Below, piece after piece: positions 7,503 through 16,107 of a DNA stretch of 16,107 nt; position 1 is the stretch's first letter; every line of letters begins with the position of its first letter. The translations under genes and the position numbers were made by a program. The notes under the pieces were generated by a model, which saw only the letters and a list, made by a program, of their open reading frames with translations, was not told the origin of the DNA and searched no databases. The stretch comes from Phytophthora quininea (taxonomy: Eukaryota > Oomycota > Peronosporomycetes > Peronosporales > Peronosporaceae): NCBI GenBank assembly GCA_011947345.1, contig JAAVTG010000176.1:1-16107 (forward strand), read 5' to 3'.

Positions 7503-10035
7503 TTACGCTTCGGCGGTGACGATGGGCTCGTCCTCCGCTGCAGAGGAGGTGGTGGGAGACTTGTGCTCGCCGCGTTCCGGGTCCTCTTCGTTGTCGAGGT
7601 GCGCAGCTGGGGCTGCATTGTCGGCGCTGGACGAGCGCCTGGCAGTCACTGCGATGGCCACCGCCGCAACGATAATGCCGACGCATGCAACCGTGGCCGC
7701 TACAAGCTCAGCGGAGTTGGCGCTGACCGAGATGCTGGTGGCTAAGGGTGTACTCACCGACTTTTCATTGTCCGTCAGAGCCTCAGCGGTCGTGGTGGCG
7801 CCGGCGATCGAGCTGCAGTCCACAAACGCTGAGGATTGGGTTGTCTCGGACACCTTGCAGAAGCGGCACACGTTGTCGATGCAGCCCACGCCACCGGCGC
7901 TGCAGGACGTGTCCGTGACGATGTTGATGCCGACGGCTGCGTCGCCACTCGAGACGACCTGAGTGCATGCCCCCGAAGCGGCGGTCGTCGGTGCCTCGGT
8001 AGTGGCATCCGGGACAGGGGTGGCAGCAGCATCCGTGGCGGCGGGTGTTGTGACCTCAGGTGCAGGTGTTTCAGTCGTAGCGTCGGGTGCAGGTGCTCCG
8101 GTGGTAGTGTACGGAGCAGCAGTAGCTCCGGCGATCGAGGTGCAGTCCACAAACGCTGAGGATTGGGTTGTCTCGGACACCTTGCAGAAGCGGCACACGT
8201 TGTCGATGCAGCCAACGCCACCGGCGCTGCAGGACGTGTCCGTGACGATGTTGATGCCGACGGCTGCGTCGCCACTCGAGACGACCTGAGTGCATGCCCC
8301 GAAGCGGCGGTCGTCGGTGCCTCGGTAGTGGCATCCGGGACAGGGGTGGCAGCAGCATCCGTGGCGGCGGGTGTTGTGACCTCAGGTGCAGGTGTTTCAG
8401 TCGTAGCGTCGGGTGCAGGTGCTCCGGTGGTAGTGTACGGAGCAGCAGTAGCTCCGGCGATCGAGTGCAGTCCACAAACGCTGAGGATTGGGTTGTCTCG
8501 GACACCTTGCAGAAGCGGCACACGTTGTCGATGCAGCCAACGCCACCGGCGCTGCAGGACGTGTCCGTGACGATGTTGATGCCGACGGCTGCGTCGCCAC
8601 TCGAGACGACCTGGGTGCATGTTGCACCGCTGGCGGGGGCTTCGGTAGTGGCATCAGGAGGAGGCGTAGCACCTGAGACGAGGCCCCCGGCATCAGGAGG
8701 AGGCGTAGCGTCCGAGGCGTCCGAGGTATCATCAGCATCGGAATCATCAGACTTGTCAGTAGCGTCGGAGGAGTCTGAGGCGTCAGACGTCCGAGGCGTC
8801 AGACGTATCCGAGGCGTCCGAGGCATCCGAGGCATCCGATGTGTCCGAGGCATCCGACGTGTCGTCGTCGGCCGAAGCGTCCGAGTAATCGGTGACATTG
8901 TGTCCTCCGGTGCTGAATAGTGCGCAGTCCAGGAACGCAGCGGACTGCGTCGACGTGGTCACCTTGCAGAAGCGGCAAATGGTGTCGATGCATCCGAGGC
9001 CTCCGTCCTTGCACGTGGCATCGGTAGTGATACCCACGCCAACGGCAGAGTCGCCGACCGAAGGCGTGATCGTGCACGTGGTCGAGGCAGCGATAGTGAC
9101 CGCGGGTGCGTCCGGGGCCGTGCCATTCGTTGCGGCGGAGGTTGCAGCTGGAGTTCCAGCAGGGGTTTCCGTGGCAGTGGTCGAAGCTGGAGCTGCCGTA
9201 GTCGAAGATGGGGCTGCTGTTGTAGACGCGGGAGCCTGGGCCGTTCCAGATGGGGTGTCCACGGTCGTGGTGGTGTTGGTTGCTGCGGAGGCTGTTCCGA
9301 GCAGCGCGCAGTCCGCATAAGGGGCTGATTTGGCCGTGGTCCTCACGCGGCAGAACCGGCAGAGCTCGTTGATGCAGCCAAGGCCGCCGGCGCTGCACGA
9401 CGTGTCCGTGCCGATGCTAATGCCCGCTTCGACGTCTCCTTCAGCAGGCGTAAGCGTACACGTGTTCGAGCTCGGAGCAGCACTAGAACTGCTAGTGGTG
9501 TTGGCTGAGGGAGCGTCGGTCACCGCGTCCGCAGTCGACGCAGAGCCGCTGGAGTAGTCCGAGCACTCTACAAACGCCTCCGACTGCGACGTCAAGCGCT
9601 CCTTGCAGAATCGGCAGTGATCGCTAAAGCAACCGAGACCGCCGTACAGGCAGGTGTCGTCAACCACGGCCGAGATGCCCACGGCAGCATCGCCGCTCGA
9701 CACTGCACAGACTCCGGTGGAGGCAACCAGCGGCGACATGGTGGGGAAGTTCGCTCCGTAGGTGGTGCAGTTCTCGAAGGCCGACGACTGTGGGGTCTCG
9801 AGGAGCTTGCAGTAGCGGCAGTGGTCGTTGTAGCAGCCGAGACCACCACCCGCGCACGAAGTGTCGTCGATGACGCGGATGCCGGCAGCCTTGTCGCCAT
9901 CCGAAATGCCGCAGATGTCGATGGCAATGGTCGAACTCGCCGAGCCGTCACCGCGAGCCGATGGAAGAGCGCTCAAGCAAGAGCGCACAGCGCTGCTGTG
10001 TTAATGAGGCTGCGCGTGCTGATCGAGTACACCAT
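7503..10035 (-). CDS. Mucin-like surface protein with seven six-Cys modules and a membrane anchor (paralog A)
   Basis: The ATG at 10035 starts MVYSISTRSLINTAALCALA, a signal peptide matching that of the neighbour starting at 12788. Seven modules of 49-51 residues follow: 9913-9767, 9709-9563, 9460-9308, 9076-8924, 8619-8467, 8294-8142 and 7967-7815. The pattern is C..GD.x.G(I/V)..(D)..C..GG(L/V)GC....CR(F/Y)C(K/R)....T..S......C. Linkers are Thr/Ala/Pro/Ser-rich with N-glycosylation sequons, so heavy glycosylation is likely. An Asp-Ser-Ala tract lies between modules 4 and 5. The C-terminus has one hydrophobic helix (AELVAATVACVGIIVAAVAI), then an Arg-containing acidic cytoplasmic tail to the TAA at 7503. 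Frame breaks lie near 9975, 8790 (two bases), 8465 and 8297; restoring five bases gives 846 codons. Modules 5-7 are nearly identical in DNA. I do not recognise the module; adhesion or cell-wall roles are inference. Confidence 0.82.
7798..8620 (-). repeat. 327-bp coding tandem repeat, about 2.5 copies, nearly identical
   Basis: The string CCGGCGATCGAG begins at 7801, 8128 and 8454. Copies 1 and 2 span a full unit (327 and 326 bp) and copy 3 covers the module part only, to about 8618. Differences between copies are a handful of substitutions plus single-base length differences (C5 versus C4 at 8297; GG versus G at 8465). Each unit encodes one six-Cys module plus a linker of about 58 residues. 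This is a very recent in-frame expansion of paralog A. Confidence 0.95.
8700..8895 (-). repeat. Ser-Asp acidic minisatellite inside paralog A
   Basis: Short units of 9-15 bases (plus strand CCGAGGCRTC and variants) repeat without break. They encode alternating Ser-Asp-Ala-Ser-Asp-Thr residues (DDDTSDASDTSDASDASD), continuing into DSSDATDKSDDSDADD after a frame break near 8786-8793. There one repeat lacks two bases (AT) that its neighbour has. The product resembles phosphoserine-aspartate tracts of calcium-binding surface proteins; function is inferred. Confidence 0.85.
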
Positions 10036-10597
10036 GACGACTTCAATTGTCCTGGAAGGTGGTTGGTCTTGCTCCCGAGAAGGCAAATTGGAGAATGAGC
10101 TGCCACCTTGCCTCGCTCTGGGCTCGAGCTCAAGCTCGATGCCAACGGCACCGCCTCGGACAACGGTGGTTGTTACCGCAGCCAATGGCTCGAACGTTGC
10201 AACGGAAGCAGGCCATGCGTGGCTCGAGAACGCTGCTTCCGTTTCGAGTTCCAACTGTTAGTGCTGCAAGAAACCGCTTCAAAACGTGCAACACCGGCCT
10301 TCTGTCGTTTTCGATTCCTTCAGAGTTTGCCCAAAACCAACTAAAAGCTGTTTGCGGGCTTTATAACCTCTGCAACTACCGTTGATCAATGACCACTTCT
10401 TCTCCAAAATGCTCGTCGTTCATCAGCAAAATCGATCCGAAGATTTTGTAAAGCTGTGCAAAGTGATGTGCTCGTTGTCCGAGAATTGTTTATTAGGATG
10501 CTAAATTGCTGTGTAGTCAATTCCGCTGCCAACGTGTAGTTTTGACCGCGCTAGTTCTGTAGTCTCGTCGGAGACTGTGGATCAGAGATTTCTCTGT
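10036..10597. other. Intergenic region between the two mucin-like paralogs
   Basis: This 562-bp stretch holds the promoter of paralog A (initiator at 10085-10100) and the 3' region of the right-hand paralog. Small open frames on both strands are short and lack motifs. The 10320-10560 part is AT-rich. Nothing else is supported. Confidence 0.6.
10085..10100 (-). promoter_or_regulatory. Oomycete core promoter initiator (Inr plus flanking element) of paralog A
   Basis: On the minus strand the 16 bases read GCTCATTCTCCAATTT, which fits every position of the published oomycete consensus GCTCATTYYNCAWTTT. Transcription is expected at the A of TCA (10096), giving a 5' leader of about 60 bases before the ATG at 10035, a normal oomycete length. 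No TATA box is needed in this architecture. Confidence 0.85.
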
Positions 10598-12788
10598 TTA
10601 AAATTCGTCCGAAGCTGCGTCCGACGAGTCCGAGGCGACCGAGTCGTCCGAGCCTTCCAAAACGTCATCCGAGTCAGCAACCGGGGCGTCGGTAGTGGGA
10701 ACAACAGCGGCCGTCGTGGTAGCCGAGTGAGATGAGTAGCTGGTGAAGGTCGAGCACTTGAGGAATGCCGCCGACTTGGTCGTAGCCGTCACTTGACAGA
10801 AGCGGCAAGAGTTGTTGATGCAGCCGAGGCCACCGACCTTGCATGTATCGTCCTCCACGATGCTAACACCAACAGCAAGGTCGCCTTCCGAAGCGGTTAA
10901 CGTGCAGTTGGACGCGGCGGGAGCGATCGTGGTTACTTCCGGAGTCGGGGCCGGGGTCTCGGAACCACTATCCCCTTCAGACGAATCTTCGCTTGATCCC
11001 GACGCGTACAGCGAATCCGTCCATGATGAGGCCGAATCGGTCGTATCCACCTCCGATAAAGGCGTGGTGGGCTCGGTAGTTGTCACCGGTTCCTTCATCT
11101 CCGCACTAGGGGTAGCCGTGGTGGAGGTTGGCGGACCGGACGTCACATCCGGGGCTGCACTCGTGGGGCCTGGTGCAGCGGTATCAACAACGGGCGCACC
11201 CGTGGTGGCAATCGGCTCATCGGTCGTTGCAGGACTGGCCGTGGTGGAAGTTGGCGCCTCAGACGTCACATCCGGAGATGCACTCGTGGAGCCTGGTGCA
11301 GCGGTATCAACAACGGGCGCACCCGTGGTGGTAATTGGCTCGTCGGTTGCAGCCGCGGTGGAAGTTGGCGCCTCGGGCGTCACATCCGGGCTGCACTCGT
11401 GGAGCCTGGTGCAGCGGTATCAACAACGGGCGTGGCAATCGGCTCATCGGTCGTTGCAGGACTGGCCGCGGTGGAAGTTGGCGCCTCAGACGTCACATCC
11501 GGAGATGCACTCGTGGAGCCTGGTGCAGCGGTATCAACAACGGGCGCACCCGTGGTGGCAATCGGCTCGTCGGTTGCAGCCGCGGTGGAAGTTGGCGCCT
11601 CAGACGTCACACCCGGCGCTGCCGCAGTGGAGACCGGTGCTACCGTAGCTACAACGGGGAACCCGTAGTGGTAATTGGCCTGGCCGTGGTGAAAATTGGT
11701 ACCTCAGTTGTCGCATCTGGAGCTGCCGTCGTCAAGGTCGGCTCCACCACTGGCGCTACCGTCGTTGGCTCGGTATCGTCGTGGATCAACGCGCAGTCCA
11801 TGTAAACATTCGACTGCGGTGTGGTTCTCAGCTTACAGAATCGGCACACATTGCTCAGGCAGCCAAGACCGCCAGAGGCACACGTTGCATCCGTGATGAT
11901 AGTAACGCCGGCGGCGAGATCACCCTCCGACGGGACAATGGTGCAAGCAGACTGAGGAGTCGATCCATTGATGCCACGTGTGGCAGGAGCATCCGTAACT
12001 ACATCAACAACCACAACTGGTGGAGCAGTGACATCGATGACTACGACCGGCGAACCGGTAGTAGCTGGCGCCTCAGTGACCGCAACGGTGGTAGCTGGGG
12101 CCATGGTAGCAGGAACCTCGGTGGGTGGCGAAGCCGTCGGGGGTAGATTAGAAGCTGGAGCCTCGGTTGGTGAAGTCGGCGTAGCAGTTGGCGCTGCGGT
12201 ATTGGGCCGAGAAGTGGAGGTGACGGTAGGTGCCTCGGCGACCGGAGCTGTTGTTGCCACGGTGACCGACGGAGTTGCTACGGCGGGAGAGCTTCCCAGC
12301 GCCGAGCAAGCAAAGAAATTAGATGACTGCGGGGTCTCCTTCACCTTGCAGAACCGACAGTGACCGCTGAAACATCCGAGACCGCCATAGGCACAAGCCG
12401 CATCCGGCACCGCTGAAATCCCCGCCGCGGCGTCACCACTGGACACCTGGCACTCTCCCTTGGAGACTACGGTCGGTGGCACGTTGGTGAATGCTACGCC
12501 ATGGGAGATACAGGTGTCAAACCCCGACGATTTAGCGGTGTCAACGACCTTGCAGTAGCGGCAGTGGTCGTTGTAGCACCCCAGCCCGCCCCCGGCGCAC
12601 TTGTCGTCGTCGATGACTTGAATGCCGAACATCTTGTCACCGTCGGAGATGCCGCAGGGCTCCTTGACAACCTTCGGCGGCTTGCTGGCATGTTTGGCCT
12701 CAACCGGAGGGGCCAGGCTCAACGCGACGGCGCATAGTGCGAGGGTCTTGACCAAGGAGCGAGTCGAAACGCTGCGTGAGTACACCAT
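10598..12788 (-). CDS. Mucin-like secreted protein with four six-Cys modules, no membrane anchor (paralog B)
   Basis: The ATG at 12788 starts a clear signal peptide (MVYSRSVSTRSLVKTLALCAVALSLAPPVEA), probably cut after PVEA. Modules lie at 12656-12510, 12452-12306, 11945-11793 and 10906-10754, with the same six-Cys pattern as the left paralog. Modules 1 and 2 are separated by exactly 19 residues in both genes. A 120-residue Thr/Pro/Ala/Val linker separates modules 2 and 3. About 290 residues of PTS repeats (TGAPVVDTAAPGSTSASPDV type) separate modules 3 and 4. The C-terminus is acidic (SDDSVASDSSDAASDEF), with no hydrophobic helix or GPI-type tail. Frame breaks at the G runs 11656-11659 and 11388-11390 are each explained by one missing base relative to other repeat copies, giving 731 codons. 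Strong linker O-glycosylation is expected. No family name can be given. Confidence 0.82.
11118..11700 (-). repeat. Alternating 114/123-bp coding repeats of paralog B
   Basis: Repeat starts lie at 11118, 11241, 11355, 11468 and 11582. Two subtypes alternate: one ending in GTCGTTGCAGGACTGGCC on the plus strand (encoding STTASPATTDEP-like text) and one ending in GTTGCAGCC (STAAATDEP-like), giving a dimeric period of about 230 bp. The third copy lacks nine bases (CACCCGTGG) present in the others, an in-frame loss, plus one G at 11388. Copies are otherwise nearly identical. Confidence 0.9.
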
Positions 12789-13074
12789 GGTGTTGCTTGG
12801 GTCGTGGTTGTTTTAGTCTTGAGCTGAAGACTGCAGTTTGAGGAATGTGGTGACTGAGGATTTCTTCAGCTAGTCGCACCGCGCATACACGAGATCGTGG
12901 CATTCCCAGCACTATCCGGTAGATAAGTTCATGCGAGGATGCTACTAACGGATTATCGTTGATCAGAATCGTTCCGGGTTTAGCTTCGCCTTGGATTAAA
13001 TCTAATGGGAACTTGCCTTCGCTGCCGCCATGCGATGTAGCGCGATGATGCTACAAACTATCGATGACGACAAG

Positions 13075-16000
13075 TTACTGATCCGTCGAGCAGAGTAGCG
13101 CGACGCCCCGCAAAGTCCAATGCAGCGGTCGATGGTCTCTTGAAGCCAAAGGAACCGAGAAAATATAGTGTTTGTCGGTGCGTCTCGCGTATCGGTAGAC
13201 AGGAGCTTCGTAGGCGCCGTAGGGTCCGTGATCCTGAGCTGCTCGGGTCTTTTTGTGGGCTTTGGTAGCGGCCGAGACGTAGACGGCCGGCAAAGACGAA
13301 AACAACCGCTTCGGTTCCTGCTCTACTAGCGTCCCATCGGGTCGGTTCCAGGCCGCACCGTCAAGTAATAATCCGTGCACGAGCACACCTTCACGAGGGG
13401 CTTGTTTGATCTGCTCTAGTCGTTCGTAGTCGGTCACTTCGCTGTAGTAAACCACGTCGTCCAACGCCCACCGTTCGCTCGCATGAGAGCGCGCCGCTTC
13501 TTGAGCCATCGCCGTTAAAAAGCCTTGCGGGTTGGAAAATCCTGCCAGCCAGAAACTCGACGGCCGACCTCGCTCCAGCCACGTGCGCAGATGAGTGATC
13601 CGATCGAGCAGGCCTGTCATCCACAGCCCCAGAGTCGCAGACAACCAGGCCTGTTCGTTTGCGACCCACGAAGGAGGCACCTTCCCGTCGAAAATGGCTT
13701 GACTAGTCTCACGTAACGACGGCGTAAGCAATACTTCACCTGCAAGTCCTCGCTGCGTCATGATGAGATTTAATCGAACGTGTTTAATAACATGTCGAAG
13801 TGCGCGGGACTCTTGACATAGGAAGAGATTAAGCGAAAGCTCCAACCCACCACCGAGTACCTTTGAACGCAGCGCTTGAGCCAGAGATTCTTCACTGAAA
13901 GCGTCTTCTGCACCTGTCGGGATCGTCCCCAGGAGTTCTCGTATTTTGTGCGTCACAATGTCTTCTCGAGTCTCTACCGGCTTGCTAGCTGTTGCAGTAG
14001 TTCCGCCGTCGGCGTCAGCTGGTTGAGTGTCAACGATAGTGCCCAACAAGGCCGAGACTTCTTTTACTCGATACGTTAAGTCAGCATTAGGATGCAGCCC
14101 AAACACTTCGGGAGTCGCCACTCGGGAACGCTGCGATGAAACGTTGGTACTCTTCAATCTCAGCCGTTGTCGACTCTGGCAAGCAATAGTTGAATAGCTG
14201 AGCCGACGCTGGGCCGGGGCCTGTCCCCGTTGAAAGCTTCACCTCTGGATTAAATGAGAACGAGCTTCCTAACAGGGTTGGATTAAACCATGCGTCACAG
14301 TACGCGCGAAAGAGTCTCCGGTCCAGCTCATCCGTGATTCGACCGCCGTAATGCACCTCAGCCACCATGTATTGAACGGTAGGCCACGACGGGGTCGGCG
14401 ATGTGAACAAGTGGCGCTCCAAGAAGCTCAGGGCTGCAGTCATATCGCCGGCATTGAACTCGTACGGCACGCTGAACCCTAACGGTCCAAACTTCCGGCG
14501 CTCGACAACGACAGCGTGGAGGAAGCAAACCGTAAACAGTAAACTCCTCCATGTCGGACTTTCGAGTCGATCAAGCTTGTCCTGATCTACCAGTACCGTG
14601 AAGCTGCGCAGTAAACCAGCGCGAAGACCCGCAGGCGGTTCGTTCGTCACTTTCGTGCTTCGATGCAGCAATGCGATGGGGAAATCTGGATGAGGCTCCG
14701 ACGTCAAAAACAACCGAAACTCTGGGGCGCGTGTTGGTGCCGCGGCGGCGTTGCTGCTACCGGCACCGCCCCCATTAGCAGCCGTGAGAGTTTCACACAA
14801 CGAATCGAGATAGTTGAGGCCAAGATGACAATTCTGCAGCAACACCCACGACCCATTGAGCATCGCTGAAGACACGCAGCGAGAGGCTACAATTTCTTGC
14901 CCCTCGCCCATGGAAATCGTCGTAACACTCTGTCGCTTTCGCCTGGCAAGCTGCTCGATCGCCTCGGTGGGATCTGCGCCAGGCGAAAGCAAATACAACA
15001 CTGGAATATCGGCACGCATTTCCAAATAAACGCTTTCAATGGTGTCTGTAATGGGCTCGGCGTACCGTGCTCCCAGTGCTGGAAGTCTCGGCAGACTTGA
15101 ATTTGCAATCCCTTCGATGTACTCAATAGACCGAATGAAGTCGAGCACAGCCGGGATCGTTCGATCTTCACGCAGTGAGCGTACCAGCAACAATCGGTGG
15201 AAATGGAGGTTTGCTGTTATCGCTCGTGGGTCAAACAGTAGCCCTTCATAGTCCGGAACTGCTTGCCGTTCAGGTTCATTATCCTCGAACCACTTGCGCC
15301 ACAAACTCTCGCTGCGTTCAAGGTCCCCAGCAAGTTCCTAAAGTGAGGCTTCTCGCTCGCCAGCTGAACAGCGTTCAACCACGCTCCTGTCGGCATCCAC
15401 CCAAAGGGTTTAGGCTGATCAGCAGACAGTTTTCGTGAAGCTCCAGCTTTCAGGAATAGCGTAACATCTGCAGTCGTCACGCAGTCCGAAGCCACGAGGA
15501 TTTTCAGGGCGATCATGAGCAGGAAGCTGAGGCGGTGGCGGTCGTAGAGTCCACGGTTCACGTATCGGAACACGATGTACGTCAGCGTCTCGAGGATAAA
15601 CGCGACCCTTTTGGAAGCGAGAGAGGACCGTTCGGCCTCCTCAATTGCGCGGACAAATAGCTGTAAGAACTGATCCAACGACGTCTGGTACATGGCGTTC
15701 ACTGACGAGAAGTCCACGATGCCAAAGTACAGCACAGAGCCTCTTGCAGCTACCGGACGGTAGTGTTCCCGCTTCTCGTCGATCCCTTTCTTCACTTCTT
15801 CAGCTGCGAGGATTTTGTCGTTCACTTCGGTGGCTTTGGCTTTGGTGTTCGCTAAGACGGACACGAGTTCGACGTCGTCAAGCAAATTGGCCTTGCTGGC
15901 AGAGAGTCGCTCAAGCAGAAGCGCATCCAACGCCACCAAAGCCTTGGCGTTTGCGTTTAATTCGCATTGAACTCGCTCGAGCTGTTCCTCGAGTAAACGC

Positions 16001-16107
16001 TGCTCTTGACGAATCACCTGAGCTAGTAGCTGCTCTTCTAGACCTCTCTGGGTCACTGTAAAATCCACAACTAGAGTCCGCGCTTGCAACTCTGGCGAGA
16101 AGTGTGG
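13075..16107 (-). CDS. Dynein heavy chain, C-terminal motor part (partial, enters from the right edge)
   Basis: About 1,012 codons of the ATP-driven minus-end microtubule motor. In order: the end of AAA5 (HFSPELQARTLVVDFTVTQR, GLEEQLLAQVI); the following helical segment to EKREHYRPVAARGSVLYFGI; the AAA6/D6 region with MGEGQE, GSWVLLQNCHLGL and FRLFLTSEPHPDFPI then KVTNEPPAGLRAGL; the lid (KFGPLGFSVPYEFNAGD); and the C-terminal domain with FWLAGFSNPQGFLTAMAQEAAR, VHGLLLDGAAW, SLPAVYVSA and the terminal HWTLRGVALL. Frame breaks occur at the C run 15324-15327 (one base) and at about 14115-14128. The second needs two bases added or one removed, and lies just before the conserved P-E-V-F-G-L-H-P-N-A-D motif. 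Sequence resembles axonemal rather than cytoplasmic chains, which would serve zoospore flagella; the exact arm is not assignable. Confidence 0.92.

Noticed and set aside
7488..7510. Splice donor GTAAGT at the stop codon of paralog A, with a CCGTAG acceptor shortly after.
   Set aside because: The implied intron would be only about 24 bases, too short for splicing; the TAA is accepted as the stop.
7963..8289. Plus-strand Ala/Val/Gly-rich ORFs opposite the mucin genes, some repeated exactly.
   Set aside because: They are antisense shadows of the tandem repeats; Thr/Ala/Pro codons read backwards give Gly/Val/Ala. The minus frame has signal peptide, Cys modules and membrane helix.
11380..11805. 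Separate short genes for the frames 11610-11380 and 11383-10598.
   Set aside because: Both are continuations of the gene starting at 12788, separated only by one-base losses at G runs.
7503..12788. Identification with the cyst-germination acidic repeat (CAR) mucins of Phytophthora.
   Set aside because: The Thr/Pro-rich linkers are similar in style, but the repeat text differs and the six-Cys module is not something I can attribute to that family.
13075..15304. Dynein split into three independent genes.
   Set aside because: The three frames cover consecutive parts of one conserved motor without overlap or gap, so they are one gene with frame breaks.

Overview
The window reads as nuclear DNA of an oomycete, most likely a flagellate plant-pathogen-type genus such as Phytophthora. 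Three things point there. An exact match to the 16-base oomycete initiator (GCTCATTYYNCAWTTT) lies 5' of one gene. Genes are compact, with few short GT-AG introns and very short intergenic gaps. An axonemal-type dynein heavy chain implies a flagellate stage. Species is not determinable from the sequence alone.

Layout, left to right. The first seven kilobases carry four supported genes plus a gene-poor stretch. On the minus strand, read from right to left, these are a tau-tubulin-kinase-like CK1-family kinase (4007-2468, four exons), a proline-rich/RS-domain protein (2378-769) and the first exon of a TPX2-like spindle assembly factor (623-9, running off the left edge). From about 4080 to 6130 there is no confident gene: a low-confidence gag-like remnant, a 72-bp tandem repeat and one doubtful small ORF. 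On the plus strand, 6406-7352 encodes a mitochondrial two-domain rhodanese (mercaptopyruvate/thiosulfate sulfurtransferase).

The centre (7503-12788, minus) is the most unusual part: two tandem paralogous genes for large mucin-like surface proteins. Together they carry eleven copies of a six-cysteine module that I do not recognise, separated by Thr/Ser/Pro/Ala-rich linkers. The left paralog (7 modules, about 845 residues) has a C-terminal membrane anchor and a Ser-Asp acidic tract. The right one (4 modules, about 730 residues) has no anchor. Both genes contain fresh internal DNA duplications. The right end (13075-16107, minus) is the C-terminal third of a dynein heavy chain motor.

Almost every gene is interrupted by one or more small frame breaks. 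Nearly all are explained by one missing base, usually in a short homopolymer, and adding these back makes the length of every gene a multiple of three. This is best read as deletion error in the underlying assembly rather than as a block of pseudogenes. Protein lengths and reading frames quoted below take this into account.
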